Assembly (NCBI GenBank): GCA_964565925.1
Contig: CAZMGV010000003.1
Coordinates: 186,001-250,000, forward strand
Direction of reading: 5' to 3'
Origin: CAZMGV01 sp964565925
GTDB taxonomy: Bacteria > JAGRBM01 > JAHCIT01
DNA: 64,000 nt
The position numbers and the translations under genes were made by a program. Under the pieces are notes generated by a model. The model was not told the DNA's origin, did not search any database, and saw only the letters and a program-made list of their open reading frames with translations. The first letter of the stretch is position 1, and every line of letters begins with the position of its first letter. Shown here piece by piece: positions 35,971 to 45,579 of this stretch.

Positions 35971-37545
35971 TCAGTGGCGGAAGTGCCGATATCCCGTGAA
36001 CACCATGGCGATGTTGTAGGCATCGGCGGTCTTGATCACTTCCTCGTCGCGGACGCTGCCGCCCGGCTGGACGACCGCCGTAACCCCGGCCTTGGCGACC
36101 GTCTCGAGCCCGTCAGGGAACGGGAAAAACGCGTCGGACGCGCAGACGACGTCTTTGGTACCCAGAATTGACCGCTCGACCGACAGGCGGGCCGAATCGA
36201 CGCGGTTCATCTGTCCGGCGCCGATACCGGTGATCTGGCCCTCGCGGCCCAGCACGATGGCGTTCGACTTGACGTGCTTGCAGACCTTCCAGACAAACGC
36301 CAGCGCGCGCCGCTCCGCATCCGTAGGGGTGCGCCTTGTGGCGACTTTCCAGTCCTTCGGATCGGACGTCGCGGCGTCCCAGTCCTGCACGAGCATACCG
36401 CCCGAGACCCGCCGGTACTCGAACGAGCCGACGCCCGTCGCGGGCCGCGACGGCTGGCCGTCGGGCGGGAATGCCGCTTTGACGAGCCGCAGGTTCTTCT
36501 TCGCGGCGAACACTTCCAGCGCCTCGGCCGAATAGGACGGCGCCACGACACACTCCAGGAAAATCTCCGCCATCTTTTTCGCCGTGGCGGCGTCGACTTC
36601 CCGGTTCAACCCGACAATCCCGCCGAAGGCGCTCACCGGATCGGCGGCATGGGCCTTCACGTAGGCGTCCTCAAGCGAGTCTGACGACGCGCAGCCGCAC
36701 GGATTATTGTGCTTGATGATCGACACGGAAGGCCCCGAAAACTCGCGCACCAGTTCCAGCGCGGCGTGCAGGTCGAGCCAGTTGTTGTAGGAAAGTTCCT
36801 TGCCCTGAAGCACTTCGCCCGCGGCCACCGAATAGGGCGACGGCGACTTCTCGCGGTAGAGCGCCGCCTTCTGGTGCGGATTCTCGCCGTAACGCAGTTC
36901 CTTTACGCGGACGAGCGGAACGGTAAGCTGCGACGGGAAGCGGGGGTTCTCCCCCTCGATTCGCAGCGCCAGCCAGTTGGAGATGGCCGAATCGTAGGCC
37001 GCCGTGTGCTGGTAGGCTTTCACCGCCAGGCGGAACCGGGTCTGCTTCGAGGTACGATTGCCGCCCGACTTCAGTTCATTCACCACAGCAGGGTAGTCCG
37101 CCGGGTCGCAGATCACGGTCACGTCTTCGTTGTTCTTGGCCGCCGAGCGAAGCATGGCGGGACCGCCGATATCGATGTTCTCGATCGCGTCTTCCATCGA
37201 GCAGTCCGGCTTCGACACGGTCTGCTCAAACGGATACAGGTTCACACACACGAGATCGATCGGCTCAATCCTGTGCTGGGCCATCGCATCGGCGTGTGCC
37301 TTGTGGGAACGGCGCCCGAGCAGTCCGCCGTGCACCTTGGGATGGAGCGTCTTCACCCGTCCATCGAGCATCTCCGGAAACCCGGTGTGTTCGGAAACAT
37401 CGCGCACTTTCAGCCCCGCATCGCGGATCGCTTTTGCCGTACCGCCTGTGGAAAGCAGGGTCCAGCCCAGTTCCGACAGGGACCTTGCGAAATCGATCAG
37501 ACCAGCCTTGTCCGACACGGACAGCAGCGCGAACCGTTCAGCCAT
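35971..37545 (-). CDS. purH: bifunctional AICAR transformylase/IMP cyclohydrolase
   Basis: 524 residues with a strong GGGGAGG site. Catalyses the last two steps of purine synthesis, AICAR to FAICAR to IMP. N-terminal cyclohydrolase domain: ALLSVSDKAGLIDFARSL, LLSTGGTAKAIRDAG, DGRVKTLHPKVHGGLLGRR. Transformylase domain: ELRYGENPHQKAALY, KELSYNNWLDLHAALEL, IIKHNNPCGCA with the active-site Lys-His, and a C-terminal DAFFPFPDGLETVAKAGVTA. Complete and standard length. Upstream lies the matrixin fusion gene, 69 bp away, same strand. Confidence 0.98.
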   Translation of the reverse strand: MAERFALLSVSDKAGLIDFARSLSELGWTLLSTGGTAKAIRDAGLKVRDVSEHTGFPEMLDGRVKTLHPKVHGGLLGRRSHKAHADAMAQHRIEPIDLVCVNLYPFEQTVSKPDCSMEDAIENIDIGGPAMLRSAAKNNEDVTVICDPADYPAVVNELKSGGNRTSKQTRFRLAVKAYQHTAAYDSAISNWLALRIEGENPRFPSQLTVPLVRVKELRYGENPHQKAALYREKSPSPYSVAAGEVLQGKELSYNNWLDLHAALELVREFSGPSVSIIKHNNPCGCASSDSLEDAYVKAHAADPVSAFGGIVGLNREVDAATAKKMAEIFLECVVAPSYSAEALEVFAAKKNLRLVKAAFPPDGQPSRPATGVGSFEYRRVSGGMLVQDWDAATSDPKDWKVATRRTPTDAERRALAFVWKVCKHVKSNAIVLGREGQITGIGAGQMNRVDSARLSVERSILGTKDVVCASDAFFPFPDGLETVAKAGVTAVVQPGGSVRDEEVIKTADAYNIAMVFTGYRHFRH

Positions 37546-37614
37546 GGTGAAACCTCCCCGGGAGCCCGCTTGGGTAATCTCCGGAGGGTGAGATCGTCAA
37601 TCGGAACCGGGAGT

Positions 37615-39618
37615 CTACTTCGCGGCCTTGTCCGCCATGGCGCTCACCAGCGACCGGACCTGGGCCCGGAACGCTTCCAGCCCGATCGAATCCGAATCCG
37701 GCGCGGCCTTGCCGGTCTTCACATGGGCGTCTTTGGGCGCGTCCACGGCGAGCGTGCCGTCATCGAGCCGGAATACCGGCTTCGCGCCCTGCGACAGACC
37801 GGTCACGATCCAGCGGCCCTTCAGGTTCTTAAGGAAGAAGAACGCGCGGTCGCCCGTGCGAAGCTTCGGCGCACCGGAGATAATTATTTCCTGACTTCCG
37901 ACCCGCCCGCCGGGGACGGCGATCCAGAGGTCCGCCGGCGGCAGGCCCATGAACACGTCCAGCACTTCCAGCCGGTGCTCGGTGTTGACCGCGCCACTGC
38001 CGCGAACCTTCACGCGGGATTCCCGGACAACGCCTTCCACAACCAGTTCCGACCGGCCGACCAGATCCTCCGTGCTGAGCGACACGACTGTGGAGGCACT
38101 GGCGACGCCCACGGCACCCAGAACTGCGGCCAGAACGACCGGGGTTATTCCGGACGGGCGCTTCCGTGAGATCCTCGAAATCCGGACGGCCGCCTGACGG
38201 CGGCCGGAGGCCATCCGCCACAGGAACCCGGCGAGAATGACGGCCGCCAGCGGAATGAGCGGTGCACTGTCACCGAATTCGCAACCGCCGGAGCTGCCGC
38301 TGCCACTACCGTCAGCGTTTCCGATGGCAGCGAATACTTTTGCGAGGCCGTCGATATCCTGCTGCGAAAGGGACCGCTTCGAGTTCTGGCCGCCAAAGGC
38401 GATCCAGAACATCGTCGTATCGGAAACCTTGTCGATCGGAGACGGATCGGTTTGCGAAGTGACCGGCGAGGTATGCGGGTCGAGCGGACCCGAGCCGTTC
38501 ACGTGGTTGCAGGCGTACTGCTGGGCCAGCGGCACATCGTCGCACGGATGCCCGTACCCGAGCAGGTGGCCGATTTCGTGTACCAGCACATTCTGGAGGT
38601 CGAACTGGAAATCGTAGGTATGTGTCCCCACGTAGCAGAGCGAATTGCCGGATGTATTGGCCGTGCCCGGCACAGCCGAACTATCGAAGGTCGATGTGCC
38701 CGCCCGGTCGCATCTGCCATCCGTTCCGTAAAACGGCTGCGTACTCCAGACCGGATTGTGGTCGATCGGAGCCGGATGGGTCTGATCCGGCACGTGCAGG
38801 TTGTCCCCGTTGATCAGGATGTCGGCTTCCACGATCTCCGCAAAGTTGAGCGAGGGGTCGATCAGGGCCCGCGTGACGGTGAGCGCCAGGACCGAACCGG
38901 CATCGGCGGCGAAGTCGCCGATGGCGCCCTCGTAGTCCTCTTCCTCGATGAACACTTCGTTCCGGTCGTTACCGACCGCCTGAATGAAACCGTTCGCGTC
39001 CCGGACCGGCTGCAGCGAACTCGGGTCGCTCGAGAGCGACGACGGCGAACGGTTCCAGTTGACGTACAGGGAGCAGATGCGGGTGATCTGCGCATCAACT
39101 GTACAGCCCGGATTCCCGAAGACGGTTTCGGCGGTCACATCCAGATTGGCGTTACGCGTGTAGCAGACGTAGTTGCCGGCCTCGTTATACGCCTTGAACA
39201 GGCAGGTATCCGAACCGTTGAGCGCGCAGGGCGGCGATGAACAGAATACCGGGCCATTTGTGAGCGGAGTCCCGGTCAGTGTCACCGTATCGGGAATGGC
39301 CGGTTTCCAGGCCTGCACGGATATATTGAAATCGATACCCTGGTCGGTGAGCGCGTCGTTCCACGTCTGCACCGAGCTGTTGACGGCCGCAATGAAATCG
39401 GAGGCCGAAGCGGTGGCCGTGTCGTCGGAACCGTTCAGCGACCGGTAGATAACCGTACTGCTGGTGAACCAGCGTGCCGGCTTGGAGTCCCCGCCAACCA
39501 CCAGCGGCGCGAAACCGTCGTCGGCCGCCGGATTAAACGACTGGGCAGCGGCGCTCCCGGCAAAAGCGATAGAGGCAAGAACGGCCAGAAGCCACACGGC
39601 AGAGATACGATTCTTCAT
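37615..39618 (-). CDS. matrixin-like metalloprotease fused to a second exported domain
   Basis: 667 residues from ATG 39618, which starts the signal peptide (ending SAAAQSF). First half is a metzincin: HEIGHLLGYGH (347-357), preceded by Cys-rich folds. At 445-475 there is a Cys-anchor tripartite tail (GSSGGCEFGDSAPLIPL, hydrophobic core, then ASGRR) like MYXO-CTERM or JDVT-CTERM sorting signals that normally end a protein. Here the frame continues into a second Arg-rich signal-like segment (SGITPVVLAAVLGAVGVASAS, about 489-509) and a separate domain (DLVGRSELVVEGVV, WIAVPGGRVGSQEI). An internal ATG (MASGRRQ) could start the second part independently. Confidence 0.8.
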   Translation of the reverse strand: MKNRISAVWLLAVLASIAFAGSAAAQSFNPAADDGFAPLVVGGDSKPARWFTSSTVIYRSLNGSDDTATASASDFIAAVNSSVQTWNDALTDQGIDFNISVQAWKPAIPDTVTLTGTPLTNGPVFCSSPPCALNGSDTCLFKAYNEAGNYVCYTRNANLDVTAETVFGNPGCTVDAQITRICSLYVNWNRSPSSLSSDPSSLQPVRDANGFIQAVGNDRNEVFIEEEDYEGAIGDFAADAGSVLALTVTRALIDPSLNFAEIVEADILINGDNLHVPDQTHPAPIDHNPVWSTQPFYGTDGRCDRAGTSTFDSSAVPGTANTSGNSLCYVGTHTYDFQFDLQNVLVHEIGHLLGYGHPCDDVPLAQQYACNHVNGSGPLDPHTSPVTSQTDPSPIDKVSDTTMFWIAFGGQNSKRSLSQQDIDGLAKVFAAIGNADGSGSGSSGGCEFGDSAPLIPLAAVILAGFLWRMASGRRQAAVRISRISRKRPSGITPVVLAAVLGAVGVASASTVVSLSTEDLVGRSELVVEGVVRESRVKVRGSGAVNTEHRLEVLDVFMGLPPADLWIAVPGGRVGSQEIIISGAPKLRTGDRAFFFLKNLKGRWIVTGLSQGAKPVFRLDDGTLAVDAPKDAHVKTGKAAPDSDSIGLEAFRAQVRSLVSAMADKAAK

Positions 39619-39715
39619 TCCGGATATTCTACTTTCTTCGGGATCAAAAGGCCCGTGACCCAAACGGCTTCCGGCAAAAAAGATGTAAACCGTTAAGCTC
39701 CGTTAACGCGGCAGA

Positions 39716-42010
39716 CTAGCGCGGAAGCCTGAATTTAGGCGTCATATCGGCGCCGATGTCGGCCGCATGCTTCTGGAAATCCAGATAGTCCTTCTTGTAA
39801 CGGTCGTCGAAATTCTGGGCGATCTGCAGGTGCGCGTCGGCTCCGGCGTAGTCATCCAGCCGCTCCAGCAGCCGGGCAAGCCGGTAGTGGGCGACGGCGT
39901 AGGACGGATCAATCTGGATGGCGGTGCGGTAGTAGTCGGCAGCGAGGTCGTTCCGCCCCCGGGTCTCAAGAATGGTGGCCAGCGCGAAATGCACCTTCGG
40001 GTCGTCGGCCGCTTCGTTGACCAGCCGGTAAGAGAGCCGCTCGGCTTCATCGATATCTCCCGAATGCAGTTTCGCGCGGGCCTGGAGCTTTAGCACTTCG
40101 ACCGGATTGGTAGTGCCCAGGTCCAGGGCCATCGAATAGGCCTTGAACGCAAGGTCGCTGTACATCTGGTAGTCGTTCTCGATACGGTGTTTTTCGGTGA
40201 GCCAGTCGTCCCGGCTTTTCCAGAGGGCCGGGTCGTAGTCCTGGATCACCGCCGGATCGATGGCGTACATCTCGTAAATCTTCCCGAGCAGTTCGTAGAG
40301 TTCCGGCCGCGAGGCGTCGGCCTTGAGTCCCTGCGAGACGAAATACAGCGCCTCGCGCGGCTGGAATTCGAGCCGGTAGGAGTCCGCCAGGTTGAAGAAC
40401 GCCTCGACGCGCTTTGTCCCGCGGGCGGCGATATTCAGAAGTTCCGTCCGGGCGACCTGAAGCTGACGGTCCATGCGGATGACAGCGGTCCGGTCCCAGA
40501 GTGTGAGGTTGAACGCCTGCTGGATGCCCAGCACCGCCATGTTGAGACGCGCCTCGTAGTTCTCCGGATCCAGTTCGATCGCTTTGACGTACGCCTTGAA
40601 GGCGTCGTCGTCCCGGCCGGCATACGAATACGCCACTCCCAGATTGTAGTGGACCCGCGATTTGTCTTCACCGAGTCTGGCCGCCGACTCCCACAGGGTG
40701 ACCGGCGTCTGCCAGTCCCCGGTCCGGACCTCCACGCGCCAGACCCAGACGGCAAGCAGCGCCAGAGCGGCGGCGGCGACCGTGAGCCGTTCCTTCGCAG
40801 CCCCCACGTCCCAGAAATAACGCACCGCCTGCACGGCGAGTATTCCGATAAAGACGGTACCCGCGTACATGCGGTTTTCCACGAACACGTCTTTCAGCGG
40901 AGTGATACCGGTCGTGGGCGCCAGCGTGATGATGACGCCGAGCACGGCGAATGCCGTAACGGGCGATTCGCGCCGGCGCCGGAACGCCCACACGACAACC
41001 GCCGCCAGCGCCGCACCCGAGGCAAGCGTCCGCACGTTGAAGAAACCCTGTTCGTACCGGAAACCATGGTCGATCGACAGGTGGAGCGGGACGATCCAGA
41101 GCCAGAGGTAGTGCCAGTAGGCTTTCAGGTTGGTGGCGAGAATGCTGAACTCGCCCGGAGCGACTTCCACGCCTTCGACCTTGCCCAGCACAAACAGCCG
41201 GAAACCCGCGAATACGGCCGCCACGCCGAGAAACGGCGCCGCGAACCGGAGCGAATCGCCCAGCGGCCGCCCGGTCTGTCCCTCCGGCGCGCCGCTTTTT
41301 TCTATAAGACCAGCAGCCTGCGGGGCGATGATCCACCGGTCGTAGAGAAACAGGAGGACCGGGAGCACGACGGCGGACTCTTTCGAGAGCACCGCCAGCA
41401 GCGCAAACACCACCGCCAGCACATACCGGAGCGGATCCGTCCAGCGGGCCTTTTCGCCCCGGGCGTCCCGGACCAGCACCCGTTCGAGCAGGATCCAGGC
41501 GCACAGCATGAAGAAGAGCGAGAGCGAACTGGAACGGGCCGTGACGTAGATGGCGGTTTCGCTCTGGACCGGATGCACCGCGAAACAGGCGGCGGTGAAA
41601 GCCGCCGCGTAGAGCGGACCCCGGTTCCGGAACGAGTGGCGCAGCCCTTCGAACCCCCGTCTCACGGCGACGAACACCAGAATCGTGTTGAGCGCGTGAA
41701 TCAGGAGATTGAACGCGTGGAACGCTTCCGGCGCCCCGCCGCCCATCCAGTTGTTGAACGCGAGCGAGACGAACAGCACCGGCCGGAAGATGTTCTGCTC
41801 GAACACGGCGTCCAGATGCCGGATCACCTGCATCCAGCCGCCGGAGCTCATCAGCAACTCGAACGCCGACATGCCGGGGTTCGCCACGACCGTGAACTGG
41901 TCGTCGAAAACGAGCGGCGCGTGGACGGCGGGCAGAAACACCAGCACCGAACCCGCCGCCAGCAGCAGCAGGATCAGCCACGAGATGTTCCGGTAAATCC
42001 GTTCCTGCAT
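39716..42010 (-). CDS. TMTC-like membrane protein with C-terminal TPRs
   Basis: 764 residues. N-terminal two thirds: about ten membrane helices with the GT-C-type luminal loop FLPAVHAPLVFDDQFTVV, NIFRPVLFVSLAFNNWM and AFHAFNLLIHALNTILVF. These match the TMTC/DUF1736-like glycosyltransferase-related family, including FDD in the first loop. The C-terminal third has TPRs (VHYNLGVAYSYAGRDDDAFK, PSYAVAHYRLARLLERL). Probably transfers sugars from lipid carriers to exported proteins; acceptor unknown. Same strand as the downstream matrixin gene, 97 bp apart. Confidence 0.85.
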   Translation of the reverse strand: MQERIYRNISWLILLLLAAGSVLVFLPAVHAPLVFDDQFTVVANPGMSAFELLMSSGGWMQVIRHLDAVFEQNIFRPVLFVSLAFNNWMGGGAPEAFHAFNLLIHALNTILVFVAVRRGFEGLRHSFRNRGPLYAAAFTAACFAVHPVQSETAIYVTARSSSLSLFFMLCAWILLERVLVRDARGEKARWTDPLRYVLAVVFALLAVLSKESAVVLPVLLFLYDRWIIAPQAAGLIEKSGAPEGQTGRPLGDSLRFAAPFLGVAAVFAGFRLFVLGKVEGVEVAPGEFSILATNLKAYWHYLWLWIVPLHLSIDHGFRYEQGFFNVRTLASGAALAAVVVWAFRRRRESPVTAFAVLGVIITLAPTTGITPLKDVFVENRMYAGTVFIGILAVQAVRYFWDVGAAKERLTVAAAALALLAVWVWRVEVRTGDWQTPVTLWESAARLGEDKSRVHYNLGVAYSYAGRDDDAFKAYVKAIELDPENYEARLNMAVLGIQQAFNLTLWDRTAVIRMDRQLQVARTELLNIAARGTKRVEAFFNLADSYRLEFQPREALYFVSQGLKADASRPELYELLGKIYEMYAIDPAVIQDYDPALWKSRDDWLTEKHRIENDYQMYSDLAFKAYSMALDLGTTNPVEVLKLQARAKLHSGDIDEAERLSYRLVNEAADDPKVHFALATILETRGRNDLAADYYRTAIQIDPSYAVAHYRLARLLERLDDYAGADAHLQIAQNFDDRYKKDYLDFQKHAADIGADMTPKFRLPR

Positions 42011-42048
42011 GAATTCCTGAATGGACCTGTCGATAATGAAACTGTCGA

Positions 42049-43323
42049 TCAGAAAAGCCTACCGAAGGGATCGGCGGGGGACAATCGGCCGCCGCGTCCG
42101 TGGGGGATTTTCACGAGGTCGCCGCGCTCCAGATCGAGGATAACGTTTCCCCACTCCGGCGTGTCGCGTATCACGCGCTCCAGCACGTCCCACTCCTGAA
42201 GGTCCGAGCGGCTGTCGCAGGTGTGGAACCGGGTGCGGCCTTTTTCGCGCCGCATCTCGCTGACGACGCGCGCGGCGCCTCCGGTCTCCGGTGGCGCCGT
42301 CGCCGTCGTAGACACCGGCACCGCCACCGCTACCGTCGTCGGCACCTCCATCGGAAGCGGCGGCGATCTTTCGAGAGACAGCGCCAGGAACGAGAACCGC
42401 AAGGCGTCCTTCTTGAACCCGGCCAGCTGGTCGATCCGGTGATGGAAATCCGGCTGAAGCCAGTCGCGGGTCTCGTGACACCAGTCGCGGTCGTTGCGGA
42501 GCATCGGACAGGGTCCGCTCCCGGTGCAGGGGGCGAGAATCTTCCAGCCCGTCCCCAGCAGCAGCCCGCGGATCTCGTGGAGCCGGCGGGTCGGCTCCCG
42601 CAGCGCCGGTTCCACGACCAGAGCGACGCCGCCCGTCCCGTCCGCCCCGCCCGCCCGCAGCGCGCGGCGGAACAGCCGGTCGAGACTCTGCGCCTGCGCC
42701 TTCACGTCGCCTTCCAGTTCGTTCACGACGTTGGCGGCGACCGCCAGATCGAACTTTCCGCCAGATTGGCCCGAATCACCCGCGATGTTCTTCGCCCCGT
42801 CGTCGAGTCTGGCCGTCTGCCGGATGACCGACAGTTTGCCGCTGCCCACCCACGGCTGCACAAAATCGGTGCCGATCGAGCTGCCAGCCGCGCTGGCGGT
42901 CCACAGGGGGTCGGTGTCCAGGCAGACCGATTCGATGCGCTGCTCCGGCCCCTGCCCCGGTCGGCGATCCAGCAAGGCCAGGCACACCCCCGCCGTCGCC
43001 GAACCCGGCCCCGCGCCGACATCGAGCACCCGGAGGGCCCCGCCACCCGCCAATTGGCCCGCCAGTTTGTCCGGACCCAGTTTGTCCGGATACCGGAGCG
43101 CCAGTTCGTCCAGGATGATCTTCACTTTCAGCGCGTTCACCGGTCCGTAGTAGGCGGTGTAGGCGAGCACCCGGTCCTGCGTCCCGAACGCGGTCCGGGC
43201 CGTTTTGCCGACATAGGCGTCGGATAATCCCCGCACCGCCGCGGCGATCTTGCGCTCCGAACCGGCGAACAGCCGGTCGAGGTAGCTGACATACGCTTTG
43301 GGCAGGGTGTGCTGGACGGCCAT
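42049..43323 (-). CDS. Rsm22/METTL17-like small-ribosomal-subunit protein
   Basis: 424 residues from ATG 43323. SAM-binding motif VLDVGAGPGSA (99-109) and VVNELEGD (200-206) place it in the Rsm22 family (methyltransferase-like, small ribosomal subunit assembly). Four Cys (C266, C272, C282, C369) have spacing close to the Fe4S4 ligands of METTL17, within CTGSGPCPML and DWCHETRDW. A low-complexity insertion (Val/Thr/Ala/Pro, about 320-350) interrupts the C-terminal part. The gene is divergent from gltX. Ribosome binding is inferred from the family. Confidence 0.85.
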   Translation of the reverse strand: MAVQHTLPKAYVSYLDRLFAGSERKIAAAVRGLSDAYVGKTARTAFGTQDRVLAYTAYYGPVNALKVKIILDELALRYPDKLGPDKLAGQLAGGGALRVLDVGAGPGSATAGVCLALLDRRPGQGPEQRIESVCLDTDPLWTASAAGSSIGTDFVQPWVGSGKLSVIRQTARLDDGAKNIAGDSGQSGGKFDLAVAANVVNELEGDVKAQAQSLDRLFRRALRAGGADGTGGVALVVEPALREPTRRLHEIRGLLLGTGWKILAPCTGSGPCPMLRNDRDWCHETRDWLQPDFHHRIDQLAGFKKDALRFSFLALSLERSPPLPMEVPTTVAVAVPVSTTATAPPETGGAARVVSEMRREKGRTRFHTCDSRSDLQEWDVLERVIRDTPEWGNVILDLERGDLVKIPHGRGGRLSPADPFGRLF

Positions 43324-43383
43324 GGATGGCGGGACTGTATCCCCTTGCCCCACCGCACTCCAAACGGTTACGGAGCGCCACCT

Positions 43384-44793
43384 ATGTCTGACACACCGGC
43401 CACCGGCTCCGTTCGCACCCGATTCGCCCCCTCCCCTACCGGCTCCCTCCATATCGGAGGCGCCCGCACGGCGCTCTTCAACTGGCTCATCGCCCGCCAC
43501 TACAAGAGCAAGTTCCTGCTCCGGATCGAAGACACCGATCTCGAGCGGTCGAAGCCCGAGTTCGTCGACGACATCAAGCGCTCGCTCGAGTGGCTGGGAC
43601 TCGGCTGGGACGAGGAGTATCACCAGTCGCAGCGGTTCGACCTCTACCGCCAGAAGGCGAAAGAGCTGGTCGACAAGGGGCTCGCCTACCGGTGCGTCTG
43701 CACCCCCGAAGAGATCGGCGAGAAGCGCGAAATAGCGATGCGCATGAAGCGCCCATGGCGCTACGACGGCACCTGCCGCGAGAAGAACCTGCCCGAGAAC
43801 TGCGGCAAGCCGTTTGTGATCCGGCTGAAGAGCCCCTTCGAAGGCGACACGACCATCGACGACCTCGTGCGCGGCACCGTCACCGTGGGCGCCAAGGAGC
43901 TGGACGACCTCGTGCTGATGCGCGGCGACGCCGTCGCCACGTTCCAGCTCGCCAACGTCATCGACGACGTCGACATGAAGGTCACCCACATCCTGCGCGG
44001 CGAGGACCACCTCACCAACACCTTCCGCCAGGTGCATATCTACCAGGCTCTTGGCGCCACGCTCCCCCGCTTCGGCCACGTGCCGCTCATCCACGGCAAG
44101 GAGGGCAAACTGTCCAAGCGCGACGGCGCCGTCTCGACCCTCGAATACCGGGACCAGGGCATCCTGCCGGAGGCGGTGCTGAATTTCCTCGTCCGCATCG
44201 GCTGGGCCAAGGGCGACCTCGAGATCCTGTCGCTCGACCAGATGGTCGAGCATTTCGACTTCGGCGGCATCGGCAAGTCGGCCGGCATCTTCAACGCCGA
44301 GAAGCTCATGTGGCTGAACGGCCACTACCTGCGCGAGCTGCCCGAAGACCGCATCCTGCAGCTCTTCTCGCCCGCCATCGAGAAGGCCGGGTTCAAGGTG
44401 CCGGGGCGCAAGGTGCTGGTGCATCTGACCCGGGCGTCCCGCGAACGGGTCAAGACGCTCCACGAGATGGTCGACATGAACACCTGGGCGTTCGCGCGGC
44501 CAAAAGAGTTCACCGAGAAGGCCCAGAAAGCCCTCACCGCCGAAACGAAGGACGTCCTCGTGAAGGTCCGCGCGTTCCTCGCCGGGCAGACGGTGTACGC
44601 CGCCACGCCGCTGGAGGCCGCCACCAAGACCTGGGTCGAGGCGTCGGGCCTCAAGCTGAAGGACGTCGCCATGGCGCTGCGCGTGGCGCTCACCGGCTCC
44701 AACGTCTCGCCGCCGATCTTCGACGTGCTGGACGTGCTCGGCCGGGACGAAGCGCTCGCCCGCATCGACGGGACGATCCAGAAGATCGCCTGA
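43384..44793 (+). CDS. gltX: glutamyl-tRNA synthetase
   Basis: 469 residues, start at 43384 with GGAG upstream. Class I aminoacyl-tRNA synthetase: HIGH form SLHIGGART, LLRIEDTDLERS, LRGEDHLTNTFRQ, KMSKS form GKLSKRDGA, and an anticodon-binding C-terminal half ending RIDGTIQKIA. Cytosolic, complete and normal length. Cysteines RCVCTPEEI and DGTC occur in the acceptor-binding insertion; the zinc-type quartet is not complete. Confidence 0.98.
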   Translation: MSDTPATGSVRTRFAPSPTGSLHIGGARTALFNWLIARHYKSKFLLRIEDTDLERSKPEFVDDIKRSLEWLGLGWDEEYHQSQRFDLYRQKAKELVDKGLAYRCVCTPEEIGEKREIAMRMKRPWRYDGTCREKNLPENCGKPFVIRLKSPFEGDTTIDDLVRGTVTVGAKELDDLVLMRGDAVATFQLANVIDDVDMKVTHILRGEDHLTNTFRQVHIYQALGATLPRFGHVPLIHGKEGKLSKRDGAVSTLEYRDQGILPEAVLNFLVRIGWAKGDLEILSLDQMVEHFDFGGIGKSAGIFNAEKLMWLNGHYLRELPEDRILQLFSPAIEKAGFKVPGRKVLVHLTRASRERVKTLHEMVDMNTWAFARPKEFTEKAQKALTAETKDVLVKVRAFLAGQTVYAATPLEAATKTWVEASGLKLKDVAMALRVALTGSNVSPPIFDVLDVLGRDEALARIDGTIQKIA

Positions 44794-44832
44794 GGGGGCG
44801 GGTGAGGCATTGGGTGAGAGGGCGGGTGCTTG

Positions 44833-44930
44833 TGTCATGCCGAGCCCTTCGGCGCAGCTCAGGACAGGCTTCGCCGAGGCATCTCCCCCGTCAGTGACAG
44901 GAGACCCCTCCGCTACGGTCGGGGTGACAG
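44833..44930. repeat. dispersed palindromic intergenic repeat, copy 2
   Basis: Inverse-orientation relative of 3811-3889: begins TGTCATGCCGAGCCCTTCGG and ends GACCCCTCCG...GTCGGGGTGACA. Internal sequence is diverged and longer. Located just after gltX. Confidence 0.6.
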
Positions 44931-45165
44931 GAATCCGGTCCGCACCCCCACCCTCCTCCGTTAAAACTCCGGAGGGTCTCCCCCGTCGAGGGGGAGAAAT
45001 CTCGCCCGGCTGACAGATTTCACGGCCGATTTCACTGACTGGCAGTCCCGTCGGCGTTGCCTCCCCCTCGACGGGGGAGGCTCCGGCGAAGCCGGTGGTG
45101 GGGGTGCCGACAGACTGCGCTCCCGGCACGGGATCGCAGGGGGGCCGAATTGCCCCGGCCATCCC
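44931..45165. repeat. intergenic region with G/C palindromes
   Basis: No gene. Contains CTCCCCCGTCGAGGGGGAG (near 44971-44997) and a related CCTCCCCCTCGACGGGGGAGG (near 45060-45080), which look like two copies of a small palindromic repeat, followed by sequence that joins element B. Confidence 0.5.
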
Positions 45166-45492
45166 CCCAAACAGTCCCCCCACGGCCCGGCTCGCGGTGT
45201 CGCGCTCGACGGGCGACGTGATCGTGCGGGCCGTCGCGCAGTTCCAGATCTTTCCGGCCACCCGGGGGCTCGACCATTCGGGGACCACCGGCGTGCGCGC
45301 TCTCACCCACCGCCGCCCGCTCGCGAACGCGCCGTTGTAGCTCTGTCTCGCGCTGCCCTGCGGCGAAGGGAACGGGACGACCGTACCAGCAGGGCTGTCT
45401 TTAACAGTGGCCGGCCAATCTAATGGACCGGCGTCCCGGTAAGCGGACGGGTCGTCCCTGAGGTCGGCGGGTATGGAGTATGGATTTCCCAT
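45166..45492 (-). CDS. element reading frame B, 109 codons without a stop in the repeat
   Basis: Starts MGNPYSIPADLRDDPSAYRD, diverges over the central stretch (DAGPLDWPATVKDSPA against DDYPASSMAGGTA in copy A), and rejoins copy A at GTVVPFPSPQ through to SRAVGGLFG. Most differences outside the centre are silent. As in copy A, similarity ends in-frame with no stop; the frame continues antisense into gltX. No ribosome site is evident. A real product, if any, would need a stop from flanking DNA or be an N-terminal fragment. Confidence 0.5.
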
Positions 45493-45537
45493 GTGTTTAT
45501 TGTTAGCGAGCGAAATGGGGCGTTGTAAGGGGGTGAA

Positions 45538-45579
45538 CCTAAATGGCCCTAAATGACCCTAAACGAGCCTAAATGACCC
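45538..45579 (-). repeat. 10-bp iteron array of element B
   Basis: Identical in unit order to the array in copy A (four 10-bp units; read on the minus strand GGGTCATTTA, GGCTCGTTTA, then two more). Complete conservation of the array, while nearby bases differ, suggests it is functional. Confidence 0.75.

Noticed and set aside
42049..45165. 1147-residue minus-strand frame joining element B to the Rsm22 gene
   Set aside because: The middle is antisense to gltX, which is unmistakable; the Rsm22 portion has its own ATG at 43323.
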